Assembly: GCA_937923145.1 (NCBI GenBank)
Contig: CALAJT010000034.1
Location: forward strand, 1 to 33,348
Length of the DNA: 33,348 nucleotides
Reading direction: 5' to 3'
Source: an uncultured Rubritalea sp.
Lineage (GTDB): Bacteria; Verrucomicrobiota; Verrucomicrobiia; Verrucomicrobiales; Akkermansiaceae
Shown here one piece after another: positions 7,802-16,410 of the stretch. How positions within the stretch are numbered: the stretch's first letter is position 1; each line of letters opens with the position of its first letter. Below the pieces are notes generated by a model. It was given only the letters and a program-made list of their open reading frames with translations, was not told where the DNA came from and made no database searches. The position numbers and the translations under genes are program-made.

Positions 7802-10800
7802 AGTCATTAAATGGTTTAGCGAGAACCACGTCGCTGCGAACTTTCTCATGCTGGTAGTGCTTCTAGCAGGTTTATCTACTTGGTTTAAGCTCAGAAAAGA
7901 AATCTTCCCCGAGACAGCACTTGATGCAGTCATTGTCCAAGTTCCATATCCAAATGCTACTGCTGAAGAAGTAGAGACTGGCGTGATTCTGAAGTTAGAA
8001 GAAGCTGTTTCTGACAATGTAGAAGGAGTCAAGCGCTACACCACAACAGCTACAGAAGGTCTAGCGGCGATGACCGTAGAAGTAGAAAATGGCTATAATG
8101 TTAGAGAGGTGATGAACGATGTCAAAAGCGCCATCGATTCCATTCCAGAACTCCCCGAAAACGCAGAAAAACCTGTAGTAAGTGAAGCTATACTCTCTGC
8201 CCAAGTCCTATCCATAGCAATCTCCGCAGACACTGACGAAAAGACGCTACGCAAAATGGCGGAGATAGTCCGAGACGGTCTACTTAACTACCAGCCTCCA
8301 TCTGCAACAGGCTTTGGCAAAATCACCGAGATGTTAGGTGGACCAGTTGACATCACTAAAGTAAGTCTAGCAAATGTTCGTCCATACGAGATAAGTATCG
8401 AGCTCTCACAAGATAAACTTGAAAAATACGATCTCACTCTAGCGCAAGTCGCCGAGGCTCTCAGAAATGCATCGTTAGACCTTCCAAGTGGATCTGTTAG
8501 AGAACAAACTGGTGAAGTAGTGATCCGCACTGAAGGGAAAATTCGTTCAGCAGAAGATTTCGAGAACGTCGTCATTTTTACCAGTGGAGATGGGTCTAGT
8601 GTTCAACTAAAAGATCTTGCAGAGGTGAGCGATGCATTCAAAAACGTAGACCTTCGCACCCGCTTCGATGGACGCCAAGCTGTCCTAGTAAACGTATTCC
8701 GCACAGGAGATCAAGACACCACTAAGATAGCTACAGCAGTCAAAGACTACTTAGAAAGAGTAGCGCCAACACAGCTGTCAGAAGGTGTGAAGCTAGAACT
8801 ATGGAATGACATGAGTGTGCTGTTAGAGGGGAGAATGGATCTACTCTCCCGAAACGGCATGTGGGGATTACTCTACGTATTCATTGTTCTCGCACTCTTC
8901 TTGCGCCCATCATTAGCATTACTCGTAGCTATAGGTATTCCAGTCTCATTCGCTGGTGGTCTCTGGCTCATGCCGCACTTTGATATCTCCATTAACATGA
9001 TCTCACTTTTCGCTTTCATCCTCGTGTTAGGAATAGTGGTGGATGACGCTATCGTAGTCGGAGAAAATATTTACACTCGTATTCAGACTGGAGAACACCC
9101 TAGAGATGCTGCCTGGAAAGGAACTCACGAAGTGGGAGTAGTAGTCATTTTCGGTATTCTAACAACTATGGCAGCCTTCACTCCCATGCTAGGACTCAGC
9201 GGCGTTAGCGGTAAAATATGGCCGAACATTCCATTAGTAGTCATCCCCGTATTATTCTTTTCCCTCATCCAGTCAAAACTAGTTCTTCCAGCCCACGCTG
9301 CATTTCTAAAACCCATGGATCACAGTAGACCTGTCGGGTTCCTAACTAAACTGCAGCGCAGGATTGCCTATGGTATGGAATGGTTCATAGAGCACTACTA
9401 CAAGCCCGCCCTGGCTGTCTGCTTACGCTGGAGGTATGTAGTTTGGGCGTCATTTATTGCCATGCTCATCGTCGTCATGGGAATCGTATCTAGCGGTCGT
9501 GTTCCATTCGTGTTCATGCCTAAAGTTGAAGGGGAAGTAGTATCAGCAAAACTCGTGATGCCAGTAGGAATAGAGTTCGGAGTCACAGAGAACGTCATCA
9601 TACGTATGCAAAATGCAGCTGACCGAATCGGCGAAAAGATGAAAGATAAGCAAGGCAACCCGATCATCAAACACCTCCTATCCAGCTCAGGTACTCAGCC
9701 ATTCAAAACAGGATTCGGATTCGGTAATGACTCAGTCAGCAGTCACATAGGAGAGGTCACGCTACAGCTCTGCCCAGCATCAGAGCGCGACTACAGCTCC
9801 GCCCAGATCATCAACGCCTGGCGAGAAGAAATAGGTATGGTCCCAGGCGTGGTAGAGTTATCATTCAAAGAAGAAACAGGCTCAGGAGGGAACGCCATCG
9901 ACATAGAAATAGCCGGAGACAGTCTTGAAGAATTAGAAAAAGCCGCTAATTACCTAACCAATGAGCTAGCTAAAATGGAAGGTGTCAAAGATATCAACAC
10001 CGACCGTAGACCAGGAAAATACGAAATCGTCTATGACCAGGACAGTATCACTGAACTCGGTAAAGCCAGAGGGTTTACACTGCGCAGTATTTCCACTCAG
10101 ATTCGAGCCATCTTTGCAGGTATCGAGGTCCAGCGCATCCAACGAGGTAGGGATGAGGTGAAAGTCCTGGTCCGATACCCAGAAGAAGACAGGAAATCTC
10201 TACTCACCCTTAACGACATAAAACTAACCGCCCCAAATGGCGACCAGATCCCGATCAATCAAGTGATCAATGGAAGAGCTGATAGGGGACTTTCATCGAT
10301 CAAACGAGTTGACGGCAGGCGTGCTATCAAAATAGCCGCAGACGTAAACCGAGATGTAGCCAATGCAAAAACCGTGGCAGACACCTTCACCAGCGAGCAC
10401 CTCGATATATTAGCGACCAAGTTCAATGGAATTACTTGGGATTACCTCGGTGAACAAAAAGACCAGAACGACAGTATTGGAGAAATGTTTGTCAAGTTCC
10501 TCTTCGCTCTACTCATCATCTACATCCTCATGGCTATCCCGCTAGGCTCCTACATCCAGCCACTCATCGTAATGAGCGTAATCCCATTCGGAATGGTTGG
10601 AGCCGTCCTCGGTCACATGCTCTTAGGTATGGAGCTAAGCATCATGTCACTCTGCGGAATAGTGGCCCTAGCAGGTGTAGTGGTGAATGACTCACTCGTC
10701 CTTGTAGACTACGTAAACCGCCAGAGAGAAAAGGGGATGTCAGCCAAAGAAGCCGCATGGACAGCTGGAGCCAGAAGATTTAGACCAATCTTGCTTACTT

Positions 10801-10997
10801 CATTGACCACCTTTGCAGGACTGATGCCAATGCTGACAGAGACGGATATGCAGGCGAGATTTCTGATCCCGATGGCAGTCTCATTAGGCTTCGGAATACT
10901 CTTCGCCACAGCTATCACTCTGATCCTAGTCCCTAGCGTCTACATCATGTTAGAAGACGTGAAATCTTTATTCTCTCGCAAATCAGGCGAGACTTGA
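7794..10997 (+). CDS. RND family efflux pump, inner-membrane permease
   Basis: The protein has 1067 residues, close to AcrB-type pumps (about 1050). It shows the two-fold layout of TM1, a large periplasmic loop, TM2-6, and a repeat. Visible landmarks are FPETALDAVIVQVPYPNATA after TM1, TM4 with the proton-relay pair D417-D418 (GIVVDDAIVVGENI), and TM10 with GVVVNDSLVLVDYVN and RFRPILLTSLTTFAGLMPM. The lysine that partners the aspartates in AcrB TM10 is not at the equivalent place; a V-N-D-S run replaces it, as I recall for a large subgroup of RND pumps. It is the last gene of the regulator, channel, adaptor and pump operon. Likely cargo would be a lipophilic toxic compound, but nothing in the sequence names it. 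Confidence 0.93.
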   Translation: MGKVIKWFSENHVAANFLMLVVLLAGLSTWFKLRKEIFPETALDAVIVQVPYPNATAEEVETGVILKLEEAVSDNVEGVKRYTTTATEGLAAMTVEVENGYNVREVMNDVKSAIDSIPELPENAEKPVVSEAILSAQVLSIAISADTDEKTLRKMAEIVRDGLLNYQPPSATGFGKITEMLGGPVDITKVSLANVRPYEISIELSQDKLEKYDLTLAQVAEALRNASLDLPSGSVREQTGEVVIRTEGKIRSAEDFENVVIFTSGDGSSVQLKDLAEVSDAFKNVDLRTRFDGRQAVLVNVFRTGDQDTTKIATAVKDYLERVAPTQLSEGVKLELWNDMSVLLEGRMDLLSRNGMWGLLYVFIVLALFLRPSLALLVAIGIPVSFAGGLWLMPHFDISINMISLFAFILVLGIVVDDAIVVGENIYTRIQTGEHPRDAAWKGTHEVGVVVIFGILTTMAAFTPMLGLSGVSGKIWPNIPLVVIPVLFFSLIQSKLVLPAHAAFLKPMDHSRPVGFLTKLQRRIAYGMEWFIEHYYKPALAVCLRWRYVVWASFIAMLIVVMGIVSSGRVPFVFMPKVEGEVVSAKLVMPVGIEFGVTENVIIRMQNAADRIGEKMKDKQGNPIIKHLLSSSGTQPFKTGFGFGNDSVSSHIGEVTLQLCPASERDYSSAQIINAWREEIGMVPGVVELSFKEETGSGGNAIDIEIAGDSLEELEKAANYLTNELAKMEGVKDINTDRRPGKYEIVYDQDSITELGKARGFTLRSISTQIRAIFAGIEVQRIQRGRDEVKVLVRYPEEDRKSLLTLNDIKLTAPNGDQIPINQVINGRADRGLSSIKRVDGRRAIKIAADVNRDVANAKTVADTFTSEHLDILATKFNGITWDYLGEQKDQNDSIGEMFVKFLFALLIIYILMAIPLGSYIQPLIVMSVIPFGMVGAVLGHMLLGMELSIMSLCGIVALAGVVVNDSLVLVDYVNRQREKGMSAKEAAWTAGARRFRPILLTSLTTFAGLMPMLTETDMQARFLIPMAVSLGFGILFATAITLILVPSVYIMLEDVKSLFSRKSGET

Positions 10998-11053
10998 TAT
11001 TCTAAATCCTCATTATAACAACTAAACATTAACCAACCATAACCCTCCAAATT

Positions 11054-11677
11054 ATGAAAAAAATAACAACCGTCCTTACCGCTTCTGTAGTCTTATTATT
11101 ATCGAGTTGCGGTCATATTTTCACCAAAAGTAACACCTATGACACCAGCGCATCTGTAACTGTCAATGGCGCAAAAGTTTCCAGCGGAGTAAAACCCGAA
11201 GGTGGTAAAGCAGGCTTCAGTGTGTCTGCTATGGTCTACATGGCAGGCTCTGCTAAATTAGAAGGTCCATTTAAATGGAGAATCGAAGCAGAAGGTAAAT
11301 CTGACGAGCATGTATCCATGGTCGTCCACAGATTAAAAGTAGAAACTTCCAAGACTAAGCGTAATGAATGGTATAATAAGAAGAAGTTAGGCTATAAAAC
11401 TAAGTTTGTCAGCTACAAGAAAGAAGCGGGCAAATCATTCGCAGTCTTCCAAGTTCCGGGGCTGCTTAAAGTATACCCTGAAAAAGACGGTAATATAGCG
11501 ATCATAGCTGACATCACAGTGACTACTAAAAAGCGTTCAGAAAGAAAACTCGTAAAGTTCTCCCTGTTGGCAGAACAAGACAAGAAAGATAAAGAGTTCC
11601 TCTTCTTCCCAGCAGAAATCGTCAATAGCTTCGGCCAGCGAGACCCGAGAGAATGGAAAATGAGCGATAACTGGTAG
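11054..11677 (+). CDS. Small lipoprotein of unknown function
   Basis: This is a 207-residue protein with a clear lipoprotein signal (MKKITTVLTASVVLLLSSC, lipobox LSSC). The mature part is basic (many Lys) and predicted rich in beta strands, for example KLEGPFKWRIEAEGK, AGKSFAVFQVPGLLKVYPEK and GNIAIIADITVTTKK. It ends in PREWKMSDNW. I do not recognise the family. It follows the pump gene by 56 bases on the same strand with no terminator seen between them, so it may be read with the efflux operon. There is no direct evidence that it works with the pump. Confidence 0.7.
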   Translation: MKKITTVLTASVVLLLSSCGHIFTKSNTYDTSASVTVNGAKVSSGVKPEGGKAGFSVSAMVYMAGSAKLEGPFKWRIEAEGKSDEHVSMVVHRLKVETSKTKRNEWYNKKKLGYKTKFVSYKKEAGKSFAVFQVPGLLKVYPEKDGNIAIIADITVTTKKRSERKLVKFSLLAEQDKKDKEFLFFPAEIVNSFGQRDPREWKMSDNW

Positions 11678-11801
11678 CCAAGACCACGTCGCGCTGAAAT
11701 ATAGATACTAGGTGAATCAGAATAGGAACTAAGGATTCCAAACTGGGCATTCTTAAATTCAGCGCTACCTAACTCAAATCATCGATTTGCCCATCTTTAT
11801 A

Positions 11802-11829
11802 CTTGCATCTCCCAGCTACTCGGGATAAT
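11802..11829 (+). promoter_or_regulatory. Possible promoter of tRNA-Ala
   Basis: A CTTGCA hexamer (11802-11807) and a GATAAT hexamer (11824-11829) are separated by 16 bases, and the tRNA begins 25 bases further on. The -10 match is good and the -35 match is poor. No other candidate in this gap looks better. Confidence 0.3.
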
Positions 11830-11854
11830 TCATCAGCGAACTCCTAGAGATTAA

Positions 11855-11930
11855 GGGGCATTAGCTCAATTGGTAGAGCGTCTGCATGGCATGCAGAAGG
11901 TCAACGGTTCGATTCCGTTATGCTCCACCA
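11855..11930 (+). tRNA. tRNA-Ala (anticodon GGC)
   Basis: The 76-base cloverleaf has acceptor arms GGGGCAT (11855-11861) and ATGCTCC (11920-11926), a D arm TAGCTCAATTGGTAGAG, an anticodon stem TCTGC/GCAGA with loop ATGGCAT (anticodon GGC), and the T loop GGTTCGATTCC. The third acceptor pair is G3:U70, the identity element read by alanyl-tRNA synthetase, and the discriminator base is A. CCA is encoded at the 3' end. It decodes GCC and GCU alanine codons. Confidence 0.97.
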
Positions 11931-12077
11931 TTTTCTTCTTAACCGATATGACGATGTTTTTAAGTTTACCAAAGCGTTAAGGATTTCCCACATCTGATAG
12001 ACGAATTATTAAATGAAAAAATAGTTGTTTAATCTTTCCCAGTCAAACTTTTCAGATAAAATATTCAAAGTAAAATC

Positions 12078-12440
12078 ATGATAGAAGGCATAGAATTAGC
12101 AAAAGCGTGTGCATTAGCAGCAGACGAAAACAAGGCAGAAAATATACGTGTTATGGATGTAAGGGGACTCTCTCCGCTTACAGACTTCATCGTAGTCTGC
12201 TCCGGAACATCCATGCCACACCTCAAGGCAATCCTACGTGATGTAGATGGTCACGTGGCTGAAAAGCATCAAGCATCTCCTCACGAGTCAGAAGGGAAAG
12301 CAGAAGCTCGCTGGGTAGTCCTAGATTATATAGATGTCATGGTTCACATCATGCTAGAAGATATGAGAGAGCTATACGCACTAGAAGACCTCTGGGGTGA
12401 CGCTACTAATGTCGAGTGGCAGACTGAAGCCGCATCATAG
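12078..12440 (+). CDS. rsfS: Ribosomal silencing factor RsfS
   Basis: This 120-residue protein matches the RsfS/DUF143 family over its whole length: ELAKACALAADENKAENIRV, DVRGLSPLTDFIVVCSGTS, a basic and acidic middle, and WVVLDYIDVMVHIMLEDMRE followed by LEDLWGDA. The family binds ribosomal protein uL14 on the large subunit and blocks joining of subunits when growth slows. The ATG at 12078 gives the normal N-terminus. In many genomes rsfS sits next to nadD; here it does not. A small membrane-protein gene starts four bases after its stop, so the two are probably co-transcribed. Confidence 0.93.
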   Translation: MIEGIELAKACALAADENKAENIRVMDVRGLSPLTDFIVVCSGTSMPHLKAILRDVDGHVAEKHQASPHESEGKAEARWVVLDYIDVMVHIMLEDMRELYALEDLWGDATNVEWQTEAAS

Positions 12441-12444
12441 AGAA

Positions 12445-12849
12445 ATGAATAATATATTACTAATCTCTAGCTTCCTAGCTACAGGCGCTGCCTGGGGTAT
12501 GGCTTGGCTAGGGGGATTTGGTGTATTAAAGAAAGACATGGGTAGCGCACCATTATTAAAGATGGTCTCCCTTGTATTTACTGTAGCAGGATCCATTTTC
12601 GCTAGCTATGTAGTTTACGACCTCTACGGTACATACAGTGTTGGGACAGAGGAAGAAAAAGCATTGTTTAAGTCAGGGTTCACAGGAAAAGATTTTGTCA
12701 AAAACACTGGAGGACTTCTAATCCATCTGTCCCCAGTAGTTCTCATCCTTCCAGCATTTAGGAAATCTAGAGTGATATGTGCAGTCGCAGGTATCTGCTA
12801 TATCCTACTCCCGTTTTACAACCGCATTATCGAAAAATTAGGCGTTTAG
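12445..12849 (+). CDS. Small four-helix membrane protein of unknown function
   Basis: From the ATG at 12445 this is a 134-residue protein with four hydrophobic stretches: residues about 4-24, 37-58, 83-101 and 106-123. A soluble loop between helices 2 and 3 carries TYSVGTEEEKALFKSGF. The upstream start at 12397 lies inside rsfS and adds a non-membrane, non-signal extension, so it is rejected. It follows rsfS by four bases. I do not recognise the family. The short loops and lack of charged residues in the helices suggest a structural or sensory membrane protein rather than an enzyme. Confidence 0.75.
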   Translation: MNNILLISSFLATGAAWGMAWLGGFGVLKKDMGSAPLLKMVSLVFTVAGSIFASYVVYDLYGTYSVGTEEEKALFKSGFTGKDFVKNTGGLLIHLSPVVLILPAFRKSRVICAVAGICYILLPFYNRIIEKLGV

Positions 12850-12940
12850 GAAACACTGTGTAGCTAAAGGTAAACCTTATTTAATTTGTATTGTGACTTG
12901 AGTTGTTAGTAATCCTGTCGTAGCTAATGAGCATAAAGAT

Positions 12941-14137
12941 ATGAGCACTACTACCCAGTTACCCGACTCTTCTGGCCACTTCGGCACCTATGGAGGCATG
13001 TTCGTGCCTGAAACTCTGATGGCGCCTTTACAGGAGCTAGCAGAAATCTATGAGAAAACCAAAAGCGATCCAGTATTCCAAGCTGAACTCAATGATCTAC
13101 TCAAGAATTACTGCGGTCGCCCAACCCCACTCTATTTCGCACAGCGCTGGACAGAAAAACTAGGTGGAGCTAAAATCTATCTCAAGCGTGAAGACCTTCT
13201 CCACACAGGAGCACATAAGATCAATAACGCACTCGGTCAAATCCTGCTAGCCAAGAAAATCGGCAAGAAACGTATCATTGCAGAGACAGGGGCAGGGCAA
13301 CACGGAGTTGCTACAGCAACAGTCTGCGCTAGATTCGGGATGGAATGTATAGTCTACATGGGAGCAGTAGACATGGAACGTCAGGCGCCTAACGTCGCTA
13401 GAATGAAACTTCTAGGAGCAGAGGTTCGAGCAGTAACATCTGGGCAGGCTACTCTCAAAGATGCAGTCAACGAAGCAATGCGCGACTGGGTCGGCACAGT
13501 GGACCACACCCACTACATTCTCGGCTCAGCGCTAGGTTCACATCCATTCCCAATGATGGTTAGAGATTTCCATCGCGTAATAGGGCTTGAAGCCAGAGAG
13601 CAAATCTTAGAAAGAGAAGGTAAGCTCCCAAACCTCTTAGTCGCCTGTGTAGGAGGTGGATCCAATGCGATCGGACTTTTTCACCCATTCATTGACGATG
13701 AATCAGTGGCTCTCATGGGAGTCGAAGCAGGGGGCGATGGTATCGTCCCTGAACGTCACGCAGCCAGATTCCAAGGTGGTAAACTAGGAGTTCTTCAAGG
13801 CACTAAAACATGGTTACTAGCTAATGATGACGGACAGATAGAACTCACACACTCCATCAGTGCTGGTCTCGACTACGCAGCTGTAGGACCAGAACACGCA
13901 TATCTCAAAGACATCGGAAGAGCAGACTATAGCTACTCCACTGACGATGAAGCCCTAGCAGCTTTCCAAGATCTAGCATACAACGAGGGAATCATCCCAG
14001 CCTTAGAAAGCTCACACGCACTAGCTTATGTAAATAAAGTAGCAGGTGACATGCCTAAGGATTCCATCATAATCATCAATCTTTCTGGACGTGGCGACAA
14101 AGATATGGAGCAAGCTATGAAGTATCTCAAGCTATAG
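12941..14137 (+). CDS. trpB: Tryptophan synthase beta chain
   Basis: The 398-residue protein matches TrpB throughout. It makes L-tryptophan from indole and serine, using PLP. The PLP lysine is K93 in [15 protein letters not shown]; the phosphate-binding loop is GGGSNAIG (residues about 238-246). The N-terminal [14 protein letters not shown], the [14 protein letters not shown] block and the C-terminal [10 protein letters not shown] are all family hallmarks, and it is the normal TrpB1 type that pairs with TrpA. trpA is not adjacent in this window, so either it lies elsewhere or the trp genes are dispersed. No attenuator-like Trp-rich leader is visible in the 91 bases upstream. Confidence 0.97.
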   Translation: MSTTTQLPDSSGHFGTYGGMFVPETLMAPLQELAEIYEKTKSDPVFQAELNDLLKNYCGRPTPLYFAQRWTEKLGGAKIYLKREDLLHTGAHKINNALGQILLAKKIGKKRIIAETGAGQHGVATATVCARFGMECIVYMGAVDMERQAPNVARMKLLGAEVRAVTSGQATLKDAVNEAMRDWVGTVDHTHYILGSALGSHPFPMMVRDFHRVIGLEAREQILEREGKLPNLLVACVGGGSNAIGLFHPFIDDESVALMGVEAGGDGIVPERHAARFQGGKLGVLQGTKTWLLANDDGQIELTHSISAGLDYAAVGPEHAYLKDIGRADYSYSTDDEALAAFQDLAYNEGIIPALESSHALAYVNKVAGDMPKDSIIIINLSGRGDKDMEQAMKYLKL

Positions 14138-14214
14138 AATATAGACTAGATAAATAAGTTCGGCGTCGGCGTAGATAAAACTGCTCCTTAAATATGAGAA
14201 TAGTTATTCAATCT

Positions 14215-14625
14215 TCATAAGTGGGGGGAGTCTTTGATACAATGATAGTTCAGCGACATTTCGATGCAGTGAGATAGTTTGTAAAGATCGGGATTACTAG
14301 ATAAGTCTAATTGAATCGCTCTATTTCCTTCATAATTAAAGTCAGGATATAATTCGCGGAAAGTGCTTATAAGCTTTGTCTGGCAATGGAAAAGTAATCT
14401 GTAGTTATAAGGATCGTTATCTTTTCAGTTGATGCGCAGAGTAGATCCCTCTGGGCAGACATAACTTGGTTCACCCCACTTCAGAGTTTCCTCTAATACT
14501 TTCTCAACTCCCATACTTTGAGCAGTGGTGAAAATTAGATCTCGAAGAGCTAGCATAGGTGCCCTAACATTTTCAGGATAAGAATTGAACACTTCTTGAA
14601 CGGATGGATTTGAAAAGAGTATCAT
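14215..14625 (-). pseudogene. DUF1801 (YdhG-like) protein gene with one in-frame TGA
   Basis: Reading leftwards from the ATG at 14625, 66 codons match a DUF1801 N-terminus (FSNPSVQEVFNSYPENVR, LKWGEPSYVCPEGSTLRIN) and end at TGA (14427-14425). The same frame then stays open for 69 more codons with the family's C-terminal half: KDNDPYNYRLLFHCQTKLIS, TFRELYPDFNYEGNRAIQLD and CIEMSLNYH, to TGA at 14217-14215. In homologues the position of the TGA is a conserved Trp (GSTxRLxW), so a TGG to TGA change is the simplest explanation. Full length would be 136 residues, normal for the family. The whole frame is otherwise clean, so the lesion is either very recent, a sequencing error or a read-through site. 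Confidence 0.85.
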
Positions 14626-14943
14626 TTACTTTGAGATCTAGCCCAGCGCCCATTCATCAGGAATGATCTACGAGAGAGTGAATTTGCTTTAAGGTTTAAG
14701 GTGTAGATAAAGAATCTAATATAATTCAAATTTCATCTACCCTTAATTTTAGATGGTTTCGATGTGGATAAGGCAAGTTGAAATCAATAGCAAGAGGGTT
14801 ATGTAACTACTAAGTATGCGGATTATATTTTTTTGTATCGTGTGCTTGCCATAATGTACGAACTTGTCATCATAATTAATGTAATAGATCATTCCTACAT
14901 CTAAATACCTTTTGAAATCTATATTTAATTTAAACTTACATCT
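14626..14943. other. Gene-free interval before the TPR gene
   Basis: These 318 bases are AT-rich with no convincing gene. On the minus strand a frame running into the DUF1801 start ends in SRRSFLMNGRWARSQSK and a TGA that overlaps the DUF1801 ATG. It has no start and could be the tail of another lost gene. For the TPR gene, TTGCCA (14846-14851) and CATAAT (14871-14876) are possible promoter boxes, but the 19-base spacing is long. Confidence 0.4.
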
Positions 14944-16353
14944 ATGAGCGAACAAACACAGGAGATTCAAGAAGCTGAGCTAACTCCAAAACATAAGACA
15001 CTATGGCTGAAAGCAATTAGTGCCGTGGAACTACAAAATCACAGTTATGCGATTAGTCTATGCCAAGCTATTCTTAAAGATGCACCAGGATTCGTAGAGG
15101 CTCGTAGACTAGCGCGTAAGTGTGCTGTCAAAGTGAACGCAGGATCTAACAAAAAGAAGGGCAACGCTCTTACTCAGATGATATCTGGCGGTTTTTCGGG
15201 CTCGAAATTACAAAGCCAATCTAAGAAAGAGCCTCTAGCTGCCCTAGTAGGTTTGGAAAAGGAATTAGCTGGTGACCCTTATAATGATCAGCTCAATGAC
15301 ATACTTTTTGACACCGCAATGCGTCTCAATCTTCAAGAAACTGCTACTTATGCACTCGAGACTGTGCGCAAAGGGGGGGGCGGAAATACTAAGCTACTCC
15401 ACAAGTTAGCTGAATACTACCTAGCACGTAATATTCCAGGTAAAGCTGCGGATGTATATGCTGATATTGTGAAGTTCGACAGTACTGATATTTACGCGGT
15501 AAAAGGTCAGAAAGACGCTACTGCTAGAGCATCTATGCTGAAGGATAAGTGGAATGATAATTCTTCTATATCAGATGTAACAAAAGACAAAGATGGCAAT
15601 GCTGCCGCTGATGAAGATGAGCGCACAGCGATGACGAGAGACCAGATGAAGGAAAAGCTGACCAGACTAATGGAACTCTATAATCAGGATCAAAATAATC
15701 TTAATACCGTAAAGCAGATCGCTCGTATCTACGAAGATCTAGAATACTGGCCAGACTCATACGTGTTCTATAACTGGGCTTACGAGTGTAGTAATAAAGA
15801 TGTCACACTTAAGAATAAAGCAGAGCAGATGAAGAATAAAGCTGCTGATGAGACTGTTAAAGAACTAGAAGCTCAACTAGCAGCAGATCCTGATAACACG
15901 GAACTTCAAACCCAGCTTGCTAAAATGAAAAAAGACCGCTCAGCTGAGTCGGTCACGAATGCTCAAGCTAGAGTGGATCAAAACCCAACTGACCCACAGC
16001 TAAGATTTGATCTTGGTAACGCACTCTTTCAATCGGGAGACTATAACGGAGCCATTCCGCATCTTCAGCAGGCTAAACGTAACCCACACATCAGAACTCG
16101 CGTCCTACTTACACTCGGACGTGCATTCGATGCCAAAGGAATGTATGACCTAGCTTTAGGACAGCTAAAGGAAGCTCTTGCAGACCTTCATGGCATGGAT
16201 GGAACTAAGAAAGAATTACTCTACGAAATGGGTCTTATTGCCACCAAGATGGATGATAAAGTAGCTGCACTAGATAGCTTTAAACAGATCTACGAGGTCG
16301 ACTACGGGTACCGTGATGTCGCTCAGCGCGTCGAGCAGTCATACGACGCTTAA
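14944..16353 (+). CDS. Tetratricopeptide-repeat (TPR) protein
   Basis: This is a 469-residue soluble protein without a signal peptide. TPR-like helical pairs occur at residues about 20-55 (WLKAISAVELQNHSYAISLC), 135-170 (LLHKLAEYYLARNIPGKAAD), 235-285 (a repeat around IARIYEDLEYWPDSYVFYNW) and 355-420 (LRFDLGNALFQSGDYNGAIP, TLGRAFDAKGMYDLALGQL). A charged coiled-coil-like stretch lies at about 290-345. Such proteins act as scaffolds; the partner is unknown. The coding sequence contains a run of eight G (15373-15380) encoding a Gly4 linker. A strong hairpin terminator follows 23 bases after the stop. Confidence 0.85.
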   Translation: MSEQTQEIQEAELTPKHKTLWLKAISAVELQNHSYAISLCQAILKDAPGFVEARRLARKCAVKVNAGSNKKKGNALTQMISGGFSGSKLQSQSKKEPLAALVGLEKELAGDPYNDQLNDILFDTAMRLNLQETATYALETVRKGGGGNTKLLHKLAEYYLARNIPGKAADVYADIVKFDSTDIYAVKGQKDATARASMLKDKWNDNSSISDVTKDKDGNAAADEDERTAMTRDQMKEKLTRLMELYNQDQNNLNTVKQIARIYEDLEYWPDSYVFYNWAYECSNKDVTLKNKAEQMKNKAADETVKELEAQLAADPDNTELQTQLAKMKKDRSAESVTNAQARVDQNPTDPQLRFDLGNALFQSGDYNGAIPHLQQAKRNPHIRTRVLLTLGRAFDAKGMYDLALGQLKEALADLHGMDGTKKELLYEMGLIATKMDDKVAALDSFKQIYEVDYGYRDVAQRVEQSYDA

Positions 16354-16375
16354 GCCTAGATCAAAATATTATTTC

Positions 16376-16403
16376 AAACGGGTTCTTTTTAGAACCCGTT
16401 TTT
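16376..16403 (+). terminator. Intrinsic terminator after the TPR gene
   Basis: An 11-bp perfect stem (AAACGGGTTCT at 16376-16386 and AGAACCCGTTT at 16391-16401) closes a four-T loop and runs into a T-rich tail. It ends only eight bases before the ATG of the dGTPase gene. Confidence 0.85.
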
Positions 16404-16410
16404 ATTTACC

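Noticed and set aside
11810..11825. TCCCAGCTACTCGGGA, identical to part of the human Alu consensus
   Set aside because: The match stops at both ends of the 16-mer and the flanks are ordinary tRNA-upstream sequence, so it is a chance match rather than contamination.
12860..12880. AAGGT/ACCTT mini-hairpin before trpB, considered as a terminator or trp attenuator
   Set aside because: The stem is very short with almost no loop, there is no T-run, and no Trp-codon leader peptide is present.
14749..14970. 73-codon minus-strand frame beginning MNLLCLFAHRC
   Set aside because: It overlaps the start of the TPR gene, is AT-rich with poor codon use, and matches no family I know. A real small protein cannot be fully excluded.
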